DNA of 64,000 nt from Hippopus hippopus (GCA_946811185.2 OX328104.1:50328505-50392504); one strand, 5' to 3'. Positions 1 to 6,823 are shown, counted from the stretch's first letter. Program-made: numbers and translations. Notes: generated by a model from the sequence alone, not told the origin.

Positions 1-91
1 CGATTTTTAACGCGATTTTTAACGCGATTTTCGACGCGATTTTTAACGCGATTTTCGACGCGATTTTTAACGCGATTTTCGACGCGATTTT
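1..91. repeat. 12-bp tandem repeat, about 7.5 units
   Basis: Units of CGATTTTTAACG and CGATTTTCGACG, mostly alternating, run unbroken from the window edge to about base 91. The array is cut by the window start, so its true length is unknown. It lies downstream of the leftward gene block and is followed by the inverted hairpin unit at 101-146. Confidence 0.95.
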
Positions 92-100
92 GCCCTTGTT

Positions 101-146
101 AACTCGCCCATCCAAGACGAGCTTGTCGAGTCTGCTCGTCAGGGTA
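101..146 (-). repeat. Inverted single copy of the 45-bp hairpin unit
   Basis: Near-identical reverse complement of the unit duplicated at 1879-1978. It holds the same GACGAGC/GCTCGTC stem with an 11-base loop and lies 68 bp past the stop of the 205-residue gene. The two sites face each other across three genes, so recombination between them could invert or delete that block. A transcript-end signal is an alternative role. Confidence 0.85.
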
Positions 147-213
147 CTATATGAGCAAATATCACGATTCAAAACTAAAGCCGCACGAAAAATTTATTTT
201 CACCCGTCGGTCC

Positions 214-831
214 CTAGGACGTGACACGATTCTTCTCAACCAACCTCCGAAAGGACTCACGCGCTTCTTGCCTCCCTCTCTCGATTAAATCCTCTTCGTT
301 TTCGGTGGTCTTCTTAACTTTCATTCTTATCTCACTCTTCATCCTCTTGTACTTCTCTTGTTCATCCATGATAAGTTTAAATTCTTCGTTCGAAATGCAA
401 TTATCGACTAAAGCCTTCGAAATATGCGAGGCGACTGTATCTAGCTTAGCATCAGCTATCATTCGAATCTTTCGATGTTTTTCCGACTTGGTTCTCGAAT
501 TCTTTACCACGTATTTCCCTAGAAGGGAAAGAAGTCCGGTTACCGCAGCTGAGGCTTCTAATGCTATGACAGCCGGGATAGCCACGACAGTGGATAGTAA
601 ACCGATTCCACCTACCCCCGAAGCCATAGTTATCGTGATCAAAACCGTGTCTACACTGTCCACGATTCTCGCCACCCTAAGATACTTCTTCGCGAGGGCG
701 TCTCTTTCGTGAATTTCGCTTTCGAGGAACTTTTGTACCTCGGATATCTTTTGTAGTCGGTAGGAATGTCCTCCGTCCTCTAAAGGTGGGGCGTTTGGAT
801 AAATTTTCGTATACTCTTGATCCGCTATCAT
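214..831 (-). CDS. Conserved Polinton protein with a central membrane hairpin (205 aa)
   Basis: The function is unknown. An acidic, proline-containing head (YTKIYPNAPPLEDGG, about residues 7-21) is followed by a helical stretch to about residue 55. Next comes a long Gly/Ala/Val-rich hydrophobic segment (about 59-105, containing SGVGGIGLLSTVVAIPAVIA), most simply read as two membrane helices. The tail is very charged and coiled-coil-like (about 110-205). I recognise the head-hairpin-tail layout from other invertebrate Maverick elements but know no assigned role; a virion membrane or membrane-remodelling protein is a guess. The start at 831 is supported by the TATAAAATG motif (829-837) shared with neighbouring genes. 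It is the last gene of the leftward block, 9 bp after the broken dUTPase-like frame. No internal damage is seen. Confidence 0.75.
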   Translation of the reverse strand: MIADQEYTKIYPNAPPLEDGGHSYRLQKISEVQKFLESEIHERDALAKKYLRVARIVDSVDTVLITITMASGVGGIGLLSTVVAIPAVIALEASAAVTGLLSLLGKYVVKNSRTKSEKHRKIRMIADAKLDTVASHISKALVDNCISNEEFKLIMDEQEKYKRMKSEIRMKVKKTTENEEDLIERGRQEARESFRRLVEKNRVTS

Positions 832-840
832 TTTATAAGG

Positions 841-1216
841 CTAGACTAAAAATTTTACGAAACAGATCTTATCAGCCGCTGGTATCTCGATCGGTTGCTT
901 GGAGAAGTTATAAATATAGACTAAGATATCATCAACCTCATTATCGAGATGTATTCCATTAAAGAAGGTTAAACTACCTTTCCATTTATCGCAAACGGAT
1001 ATCAGCACAACGCCTCGCGTGGTTACATATCCGAACCCTAACGAAAGTTTCAGGCCATCGCGCGGAGGAACCTTGATAGCTACTTGCGAGTATATTTCCC
1101 ATCTTAGAGGGTCTCGCTTCTCTCGGAGGATATTTTACCGGGAGGGGCTTCCAAAATACCTCCTTAGCTGCCTTGACGGTCTTGTGCGGTTTTTTACCGA
1201 ACTTATGAACCTCCAT
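841..1216 (-). CDS. Broken gene: basic N-terminus and dUTPase-like C-terminal frame
   Basis: The frame starting at 1216 (MEVHKFGKKPHK...) has the element's start motif TATTAAAATG (1214-1223) but turns arginine-rich and stops at 986. A second frame, open from 1134 to a stop at 841, continues with a sensible beta-rich sequence. It contains VPPRDGL and, near its end, a strand pattern like motifs 3 to 4 of trimeric dUTPases (GIHLDNEVDDILVYIYNF, then IPAADKICFVKF). The switch must fall between about 1134 and 1100, as a 1-base change. I infer one original protein of about 120 residues, related to the dUTPase fold, with degenerate catalytic motifs. It lies between the PX-like and membrane-hairpin genes. 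A pseudogene, a sequencing indel or two unrelated frames remain possible. Confidence 0.5.
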
Positions 1217-1232
1217 TTTAATATAGAATTAT

Positions 1233-1835
1233 TTATAATATAGCCCCTAAGATAGGGATATTAGCGAACGGACTATTAGGTCCGAGTAAAAGCCCTCGTC
1301 CATCATAAATCTTACCTCCCCGCTTTAAATACAACCCATCACCGTAGGAATCCAGAGAAGAACCTTTATGCGGCTTTAAGTATAATCCGCATCCATCGGT
1401 TTCAACTCGACAAAGGCATCCCCCTTTTTTAAGGAAAAGGCCCGAGCCCGTGCCCGACCCTAAGGCTTTCTGTACGCCCGTCTGTGCCAGTCCCGAAAGG
1501 GCACCGACGCCTAGTGCCGGTAAAACAGTCTTTGCGAGCATCGGTAAAGCTCTAGCTGCCAACCCGGCCAACATACCTAGAAAACCTCCCTCGACTCGCG
1601 TGTTGTACTTCAGTTGCCTAGCGGTCATTTTAATCGTGACACCCTTGCCTTCGTTATAGGCTTTAGCCATTTTTCTCGCTTGAGAATCGGTAATGGCTAA
1701 AACGTCTTCTCCTTCTAAATCTTCGTGAGCTAATCGTATACTTACCGGACAACCAGCATTTACGGCGTGCTGAAGCTTTTCCTTTTGGCCATCCGAGATA
1801 TTTACTTTGACCTTAGTGCTATAACTATTTGCCAT
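1233..1835 (-). CDS. PX-like virion core / membrane-active protein (200 aa)
   Basis: The N-terminal 80 residues are Lys-rich (MANSYSTKVKVNISDGQKEK...). A Gly/Ala/Leu segment at about 83-120 (FLGMLAGLAARALPMLAKTV) resembles the hydrophobic tail of adenovirus pX/mu and the PX proteins of adintoviruses. The C-terminus carries four spaced repeats of the form GLxLK (SGLFLKKGG, CGLYLKPHKG, DGLYLKRGG, RGLLLGPN). In adenoviruses such proteins bind DNA in the core or disturb membranes during entry; here that is inference from composition and position. I chose 1835 as start because ATG there sits in TATTAAAATG (1833-1842). The open frame further upstream only translates the 45-bp repeat. It lies downstream of the penton gene and 16 bp before the dUTPase-like gene. 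Confidence 0.65.
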   Translation of the reverse strand: MANSYSTKVKVNISDGQKEKLQHAVNAGCPVSIRLAHEDLEGEDVLAITDSQARKMAKAYNEGKGVTIKMTARQLKYNTRVEGGFLGMLAGLAARALPMLAKTVLPALGVGALSGLAQTGVQKALGSGTGSGLFLKKGGCLCRVETDGCGLYLKPHKGSSLDSYGDGLYLKRGGKIYDGRGLLLGPNSPFANIPILGAIL

Positions 1836-1878
1836 TTTAATATAAATATATATTTTTTCTAATATATATTTATGGTCA

Positions 1879-1978
1879 CGAGTTACCCTGACGAGCAGAC
1901 TCGACAAGCTCGTCTTGGAAGGGCGAGTTACCCTGACGAGCAGACTCGACAAGCTCGTCTTGGAAGGGCGAGTTACCT
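1879..1978. repeat. 45-bp hairpin unit, 2.2 tandem copies
   Basis: Units start at 1879 and 1924, with a partial third at 1969. Each contains GACGAGC, an 11-base loop and GCTCGTC, a perfect 7-bp stem. The penton stop codon (1973-1975) lies inside the partial third unit, so the array forms the 3' flank of that gene. An inverted copy lies at 101-146. Confidence 0.93.
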
Positions 1979-2749
1979 CGCTTCCCTGATATGAAAGCGA
2001 ATGGTTAAATTTTCTCCCCTAAGATTCAGTAAATTACCGTCCTGATCCGTGATGCTTACGTCTAGGTTATGTATTTCGTCTAGCGTTATCGGTAGGTATA
2101 CCAGGTTAATTGGCGATTCGATTATCTTATATCCCGGCGCCACATCCGGGAAGAAGGAATAAATAACGTTTTTCGTCGTGCCGTTAAGGTAACTACCCGA
2201 AACAATATCCACGTTGACGAGCAAACTGTTTATGCTAAGAATGTTGACCACGTTTTCCGACTCGTGAAAGCCTCGCGTATATTTAGCGTGAGTAAATCCT
2301 AATACTCTAGCGAGGGACGCCGGTTGATTAAAATCTACTTGGTATCCCTCTTCTAAAGTAAGGACGGACTTTAGGGTGTTGGTGTTCGCGGAAATGTTAA
2401 TATAATGCACTTCATTTACTGCGTCGTAATGCCCCTTCTTTCTCATTTCCTGGTGAATGGTATCATTTATGTCGACGAGATCGTAACTACCCTCCGGTAT
2501 TTTGATTTTGATCCACGAGTTGCCATCGTCCGGAGAATAAACGAATGTGTTGTTCGTATCATCGATATTCGGAAAGGAGTAGTAAGTTTCGAGGTTTACT
2601 AAAGCTATTTCGTACACTTTATTCTTATCCAGCATAATGGGAGGATTGAACCTCGTTCTGAAACGCATTTTGTTATCGCTTACTATAATTTGAAACGATG
2701 TCTTGTGCTCCGTGTTTTTAGCGATTTGCCTTAAAAGGTCTTCGGTCAT
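1973..2749 (-). CDS. Penton-like minor capsid protein (single jelly roll)
   Basis: The 258-residue product matches the length and pattern of Polinton/adintovirus minor capsid (penton) proteins. A short N-terminal helix leads into FQIIVSDNKMRFRTRFNPPI, then YEIALVNLETYYSFPNI, then a string of beta strands (IKIPEGSYDLVDINDTIHQE and similar). In this family the protein forms pentamers at the icosahedral vertices. The assignment rests on recognising the strand pattern, not on an alignment. The start is fixed by TATAAAATG at 2747-2755. It sits 10 bp downstream of the 120-residue gene and ends inside the 45-bp hairpin repeat. No break is seen. A vertex protein without a visible major capsid gene implies missing or out-of-window sequence. 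Confidence 0.65.
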   Translation of the reverse strand: MTEDLLRQIAKNTEHKTSFQIIVSDNKMRFRTRFNPPIMLDKNKVYEIALVNLETYYSFPNIDDTNNTFVYSPDDGNSWIKIKIPEGSYDLVDINDTIHQEMRKKGHYDAVNEVHYINISANTNTLKSVLTLEEGYQVDFNQPASLARVLGFTHAKYTRGFHESENVVNILSINSLLVNVDIVSGSYLNGTTKNVIYSFFPDVAPGYKIIESPINLVYLPITLDEIHNLDVSITDQDGNLLNLRGENLTIRFHIREAR

Positions 2750-2759
2750 TTTATAATAG

Positions 2760-3122
2760 CTAAATATTTCCTTTTATGTCATCGATAATACCTTCTAGTA
2801 TATCGTAAAAAGCGCATACTAGATAAGTTTTTGTGGTAGTTCCTTCTATTAGTTCATCAAATAAACGACGCACCTCAGCCGTGTTAGTTAAATCTCGTTC
2901 TAATTTAATCATCGCGTCATATAAACCCCTCAATTTCATTACCAATGGCCAAGGTATATCGCTTTCATCACCATCGGCCTCTCGGAGTCTCTCTAATTCC
3001 TCTACTTCATTGCCAAACACTAAACCCCTAAAGTCTAAACCGCCAAGACCGTATTCCTCCATGAACTTATCCGTTATACAAAAAGTTATGTTCATAGCAA
3101 TCTCTATTTTATTTCTCGCCAT
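2760..3122 (-). CDS. Small acidic protein of the capsid gene block (120 aa)
   Basis: Unrecognised. The product is acidic and mostly helical, with ELERLREADGDESD at about residues 42-55 and two amphipathic helices after it. Its start at 3122 is supported by TATAAAATG (3120-3128). Placement between the ATPase (stop 3164) and the penton gene (start 2749), all in the same direction, suggests a morphogenesis or capsid-associated role, but no motif shows this. Confidence 0.65.
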   Translation of the reverse strand: MARNKIEIAMNITFCITDKFMEEYGLGGLDFRGLVFGNEVEELERLREADGDESDIPWPLVMKLRGLYDAMIKLERDLTNTAEVRRLFDELIEGTTTKTYLVCAFYDILEGIIDDIKGNI

Positions 3123-3163
3123 TTTATAACCATAATTAATATATCTTTCTTAAGCTATTTCAT

Positions 3164-3946
3164 TTATTGTACCGAATTTGGCAGGTAGAAACTATCGATA
3201 CCGTTTCTATACTTCCCACCGTGTTTTTTACTGGTAAGATCGATGATGGCAAAACAGTGCGGTTTCTCCCACGACTTCTGACAGAATCTTCTAAACTCGT
3301 CCTTAGGCATATCATCACCCACATGATCGTTATAAATGTGGTTAACGTTCTTTAAGTCTTGCGGAAAGAGGCAGATAAAATTTGCGTTCTCTCTGATGGT
3401 TTGCCTCGGCAGTCTAAAGTAATTTTGTGAGAGGTAAAAACAGTCCACGTTGCTATGCCTTCCTCGAACGTAATAACACTCGCATTTATTCTGCCTCTCT
3501 AAAAGCAGGCCGTCGAAGATGATCAGGTTTTTATTTTGCGAGTTTAGCTCTTTCGGATCGGGCACATCGCATGCGTTCTCGAAGAAGTTGCAATCTATAT
3601 CCGATTTGATCTTAGTCGTTTTGCTCCATTCGTCGAGCAAAGCAGTAGGGGGAACACCCGATTCTCGTATCTCGTCACGCATGTTAAACAACCTCAGGAT
3701 GCAGTCCTTGGGTAGTCTTTCTTCGAAGGCCTTTTTTAGTAATCGATATTCCGGTTGAAAAAGACTTTTTCCAAAGACGCTTAAATCGTTGTAGTCGAGC
3801 CAACCGGGTCTAAGTAAAAGGTTTAACAATAGGGTCGTTTTTCCGCATCCCGATTTGCCTATGATTAAACCTCTGATACTCCTAGGAAAAAGAGGGTGGT
3901 TAGACCTCGATGCGTCTTCATTCCACGATAGATTCATGATGTCCAT
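3164..3946 (-). CDS. FtsK/HerA-type genome packaging ATPase (A32-like)
   Basis: The 260-residue protein has Walker A GKSGCGKTT at residues 30-38, a Walker B strand NLIIFDG at 140-146, and the family block YYVRGRHSNVDCFYLSQNYF followed by LPRQTIRENANF. In Polintons, adintoviruses and large DNA viruses this ATPase drives DNA into the capsid. Oddity: Walker B reads FDG, where related ATPases have two acidic residues; the codon is at 3509-3511, and the change should impair ATP hydrolysis. The rest of the frame is intact. It is the first gene of the leftward block and starts in TATATAAAATG, 31 bp from the divergent PLA2 gene. Confidence 0.88.
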   Translation of the reverse strand: MDIMNLSWNEDASRSNHPLFPRSIRGLIIGKSGCGKTTLLLNLLLRPGWLDYNDLSVFGKSLFQPEYRLLKKAFEERLPKDCILRLFNMRDEIRESGVPPTALLDEWSKTTKIKSDIDCNFFENACDVPDPKELNSQNKNLIIFDGLLLERQNKCECYYVRGRHSNVDCFYLSQNYFRLPRQTIRENANFICLFPQDLKNVNHIYNDHVGDDMPKDEFRRFCQKSWEKPHCFAIIDLTSKKHGGKYRNGIDSFYLPNSVQ

Positions 3947-3977
3947 TTTATATAAGATTTTTTATTTATTATATAAA
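3947..3977. promoter_or_regulatory. 31-bp bidirectional promoter between divergent gene blocks
   Basis: This is the whole space between the ATG of the ATPase (minus) and the ATG of the zinc-ribbon/PLA2 gene (plus). It is nearly pure A/T and its ends mirror each other: TTTATATAA on the left, TTATATAAA on the right. TATAAAATG therefore runs into the start codon in both directions. There is no room for conventional 5' leaders. Confidence 0.65.
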
Positions 3978-4479
3978 ATGTACTGCGTTAAGTGTAAGAG
4001 ACGTACAGATATGAAAGATTTAAGCTTCGCGGTTAGTAGAAATAACAGGAATATGAAACGCGGGAAATGCGCGGTTTGTGGGATAACTAAAACCCAATTT
4101 GTACCAGGAACGGCGACGGGGGGGATCCTTGCTAAACAAAGTCATAAACAACATGCCTTTCGAAATGCATCTACCCGGTCATAATTTTACGGGACCTGGT
4201 ACTAAGCTGAAGAAAAGACTCAACCCGGATTTAACGCCGAAGAAGTGGAGCAAACCGATCAACCGCGTCGATAAGGCCGCTTACAACCACGATGTTTGTT
4301 GTCTTAAGCACAATGACACAGCCACGAGAAACGCGGTGTGTGACAAGAATATGTTGAAGGAATTGGATGGTATTTACAACCCTTCTATTAGAGAAAAGAT
4401 GGAACGGGGTTTGGTAAGTAGACTCATAGGTACGAAGATGCAGTTCGGAATGGGAGTGGTAAAAAAAACCCGAAAATGA
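3978..4479 (+). CDS. Zinc-ribbon / phospholipase A2 protein, frame-shifted
   Basis: The N-terminal frame (3978-4184) begins MYCVKCKRRTD with a second pair CAVCG, a four-cysteine zinc ribbon. The C-terminal part continues in the next frame to 4479 and has no ATG of its own until 4156. It holds a parvovirus-type PLA2 domain: GPGTKL as calcium loop and NHD (HD codons at 4288-4293) as catalytic pair. In related Maverick proteins both parts form one chain; PLA2 activity serves membrane passage during entry. The break lies at a run of seven G (4118-4124), consistent with a one-base insertion or a homopolymer error. Another oddity: HDVCC has Cys where PLA2 families usually keep Tyr. The start lies in TATAAAATG; the last bases overlap the integrase ATG. 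Confidence 0.8.
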
Positions 4480-5378
4480 CGACTCTGGCGGAGGAATTGC
4501 ACAAACCCGTAAGACGAAGGTTTAAGAAGAGGAGGGTTATAGTGAACGGTATCGATAGTATATGGGCGGCGGATTTAGTCGACATGCGCGCTTTTTCTAA
4601 GTATAATCGGGGCAATAATTATCTTCTCGCTGTGATCGACATCTTTTCGAAGTACGGGTGGCTGGTCCCGTTGAAAAACAAGACGGGCAAGGTGACGGCT
4701 GAAGCGTTTAAAGGTATTTTTAAGGAAAGAAAGCCGAAGAAATTGTGGGTCGATGAAGGTCGGGAGTTCTACAACAAAGACGTAAAAGCGTTGGTACAAT
4801 TGTATTCCACGCAAAACGAAGAGAAATCTAGCGTCGTTGAACGATGGATTAGAACGATGAAGGAGAAGATGTGGAAGTATTTCTCCGCCAACTCTACGAA
4901 CGTTTACATCGATGTCTTGCAAGATCTCGTTAAGGAGTATAATAATACTATCCATTCCTCTATTAAAATGACGCCGGTAGAGGCTAGTAAGAAAGAGAAT
5001 GAAACCACGGTTTGGAGAAACCTTTACCCTCATAGTGTTGAAGAAAAAGCGCCTAAGTTTTCCGTGGGCGAAAGGGTAAGGATAGCAAAAAAGAAAAGGA
5101 CCTTTGAGAAGGGTTATACCACGAGGTGGTCGGAAGAGGTTTTCACGATTTCGGAGGTGAAGGATACCTCGCCCGTAACCTATAAAATTACGGATCTTAA
5201 TGGTGAACAAGTCGAAGGCGCGTTTTACGAAGCTGAACTACAGAAAACTAGTCAAGAGGTGTATAGGATTGAAAAGGTTATTAGGAAGCTAAAAAAGAAG
5301 TCTCTCGTAAAGTGGAAAGGCTACTCCAACGAATTCAACTCGTGGATAGATAACAAGAATATTGTAGAATTAAAATGA
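4476..5378 (+). CDS. Polinton integrase (rve DDE core, SH3-like and chromodomain)
   Basis: This 300-residue retrovirus-type integrase inserts the element into host DNA. Candidate catalytic residues are D33 (AADLVDM), D93 (WVDEG) and E122 (SSVVERW). An SH3-like basic domain spans about 193-256 (GERVRIAKKKRTF) and a chromodomain about 262-298 (VYRIEKV, VKWKGY, SW), expected to read histone methylation marks. Start MTTLAEELHKPVRRRF is typical for this subgroup, which lacks the long N-terminal zinc domain. Oddity: only 28 residues separate D93 from E122, where about 35 is usual, suggesting a small in-frame deletion in the core. The gene overlaps the PLA2 stop and the protease start by ATGA at each end. 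Confidence 0.92.
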   Translation: MTTLAEELHKPVRRRFKKRRVIVNGIDSIWAADLVDMRAFSKYNRGNNYLLAVIDIFSKYGWLVPLKNKTGKVTAEAFKGIFKERKPKKLWVDEGREFYNKDVKALVQLYSTQNEEKSSVVERWIRTMKEKMWKYFSANSTNVYIDVLQDLVKEYNNTIHSSIKMTPVEASKKENETTVWRNLYPHSVEEKAPKFSVGERVRIAKKKRTFEKGYTTRWSEEVFTISEVKDTSPVTYKITDLNGEQVEGAFYEAELQKTSQEVYRIEKVIRKLKKKSLVKWKGYSNEFNSWIDNKNIVELK

Positions 5379-5776
5379 CGAGGGTGATATTGCCGAATAA
5401 ACCGTTAAGCAATTTAGAGTTGGAAGATGCGGCGGAACGACTAGGGATCCCTTCTTTCAAGGGCGTTTTCTTACTAGATACATTACCGAGAAAACCGACT
5501 ATAAAGGAGTGTGGTATACTGAACTTCGATAAAAGCGGAGGTCCTGGTACACACTGGGTCGCATGGTATAAAAACGGTCAGACTAAGATTTATTTCGATA
5601 GTTACGGAATACAACCACCTAACGAAATTCGAGAGTATCTAAAGAGTCCGATATACTATAATTCCGATCAAATACAGCCCGCAGGACAGGTATTTTGTGG
5701 CCACTTATGCTTGTACGTTCTAAAAGAATTAACTTCGGGGACACCATTTCAAGACGTTTTAAATAGTTTATTTTAG
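5375..5776 (+). CDS. Adenain-like cysteine protease
   Basis: The 133-residue protein has the adenovirus/Ulp1-type catalytic order: His60 in GTHWVAW, Asp75 in YFDSYG, Gln at about 101-105 and Cys108 in QVFCGHLC. In adenoviruses and Polintons this enzyme matures capsid proteins during assembly. All catalytic positions are present and the frame is unbroken. The start is the ATG of the ATGA overlap with the integrase stop, preceded by AATTAAAATG. It is short compared with adenain (about 200 residues) but normal for Polinton proteases. Confidence 0.88.
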   Translation: MTRVILPNKPLSNLELEDAAERLGIPSFKGVFLLDTLPRKPTIKECGILNFDKSGGPGTHWVAWYKNGQTKIYFDSYGIQPPNEIREYLKSPIYYNSDQIQPAGQVFCGHLCLYVLKELTSGTPFQDVLNSLF

Positions 5777-5787
5777 TATTAAAAAAT

Positions 5788-6699
5788 ATGCCCGTAGACA
5801 AATTCGGACGGATGAAAGGCGATAAAACGGAGGAGGGCGGTGATGGTGTGTCACTCGCTTACGTGAACAATAACTTTTTACGCGTGGATGGAACGACCGT
5901 TGTTACCGGTTCTATAGACATGAATGGTAATACATTAACGAGGGTTAGTAACCCGGTAAATTCGCACGACGTGGCGACTAAGGATTACGTGGATGGAACT
6001 TCGAGTGGGGGGTGGGTAAAAGAAAACGGGGGGTATCAGGCACTCGGATTTATAAATATGGGTTTCAACGAGATACGAAATGTTAAGGAACCTAAAGAAC
6101 CTGGTGAAGTTGCTACTAGGAGGTATGTTGACAACTTCGATCGAGCCTTCGTTAATAAAGATGGAAGGTGGTATCAGGCAGTTGATGAAATCTCTATGGC
6201 AGGACGGGTAATTAACAATCTCGGACCCCCCTTGAGATTCGATCAGGCTGCTAGTAAGTTTTACGTAGATACCACCCTAGATAAAAAGATAAAAGAATCG
6301 CGTCATATTACAACCGTGTTTGCAGAAGAAAACGGACAGCTTAGAAACGGTAATTTCGAATTTTCATTCGGTAATGGTAATTCTGGAAGAAAGCATGGTT
6401 TGGGTGGTTATTGTATGTGTTCGTCTGGACGGATCGTAAGGGGGAGTATATCAATCGTAAAGGAAGATCCTAATCTGCCCGGAGAAGAGATTAACGTTAA
6501 TGTAACGGTAAACGGTATCGAGAGGGGTACCACTATTCACAAAATAGCAAGCCAAGATTGGGACTGTACGTTTTTTGAACCGCCATTTCTCCTACGAGGA
6601 GGTGACGTCATAAACTTTATCTCGAAGTCAGACAGTCGTAATGTAGCACACGCTTATATAGCTATCTTCATAGAAATAAATTTATGGGGACCAATATAA
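5788..6699 (+). CDS. Phage-like fibre protein with three collar repeats
   Basis: The 303-residue product has three N-terminal repeats of about 45 residues, each ending in a Tyr-Val-Asp box: ATKDYVD (about 66-72), ATRRYVD and ASKFYVD. Each is preceded by an I-x-M-x-G/N-N pattern (SIDMNGNTL, FINMGFNEI, EISMAGRVI). This repeat is common in phage tail fibres, where it forms trimeric shafts. The remaining 130 residues are beta-rich and look like a receptor-binding head (GGYCMCSSGRIVRGSISIV). I infer a virion attachment fibre; the receptor is unknown. It follows the protease by 11 bp. Its ATG is preceded by TATTAAAAAAT, a weaker form of the element's start motif. Its stop codon lies in a 10-bp hairpin stem. 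Confidence 0.75.
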   Translation: MPVDKFGRMKGDKTEEGGDGVSLAYVNNNFLRVDGTTVVTGSIDMNGNTLTRVSNPVNSHDVATKDYVDGTSSGGWVKENGGYQALGFINMGFNEIRNVKEPKEPGEVATRRYVDNFDRAFVNKDGRWYQAVDEISMAGRVINNLGPPLRFDQAASKFYVDTTLDKKIKESRHITTVFAEENGQLRNGNFEFSFGNGNSGRKHGLGGYCMCSSGRIVRGSISIVKEDPNLPGEEINVNVTVNGIERGTTIHKIASQDWDCTFFEPPFLLRGGDVINFISKSDSRNVAHAYIAIFIEINLWGPI

Positions 6700-6717
6700 C
6701 TTCAAGCAAGTTATATT
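6693..6717 (+). terminator. Perfect 10-bp hairpin over the fibre stop codon
   Basis: The stem AATATAACTT pairs with AAGTTATATT across the loop CAAGC, followed by T-runs. The TAA stop of the fibre gene (6697-6699) lies in the left arm. It is read as a transcript-end or processing hairpin by analogy with palindromic polyadenylation sites of large DNA viruses; no AATAAA is seen. Confidence 0.45.
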
Positions 6718-6792
6718 TTTCTACGCGTTAGGTGTCTCAACCCTAGATCATCCTTCGTATCTCTATTCTAGACTCGTAGGAATATTTTTTTT

Positions 6793-6823
6793 AAAAATAT
6801 AACTTCTTGTAAGTTATATTTTT
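6793..6823. terminator. Perfect 13-bp hairpin facing the 137-aa gene
   Basis: The stem AAAAATATAACTT pairs with AAGTTATATTTTT across the loop CTTGT. It lies 56 bp past the stop of the leftward gene and is symmetrical, so it could act on transcripts from either side. Confidence 0.45.

Noticed and set aside
221..712. Plus-strand frame opposite the 205-aa gene
   Set aside because: Antisense shadow of a well-supported gene; no motif or start signal.
1836..1952. N-terminal extension of the PX-like protein up to 1952
   Set aside because: It only translates the 45-bp hairpin repeat, and the start motif sits at 1835.
4118..4124. Firm call of programmed frameshifting
   Set aside because: A homopolymer indel is the simpler explanation, and other genes of this copy also show damage.
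4575..5210. Minus-strand frame of 211 residues opposite the integrase
   Set aside because: Antisense shadow; the integrase motifs are clear on the plus strand.
6793..6823. Rho-independent bacterial terminator
   Set aside because: The hairpin is AT-only and the context is eukaryotic; kept only as a possible palindromic 3'-end signal.
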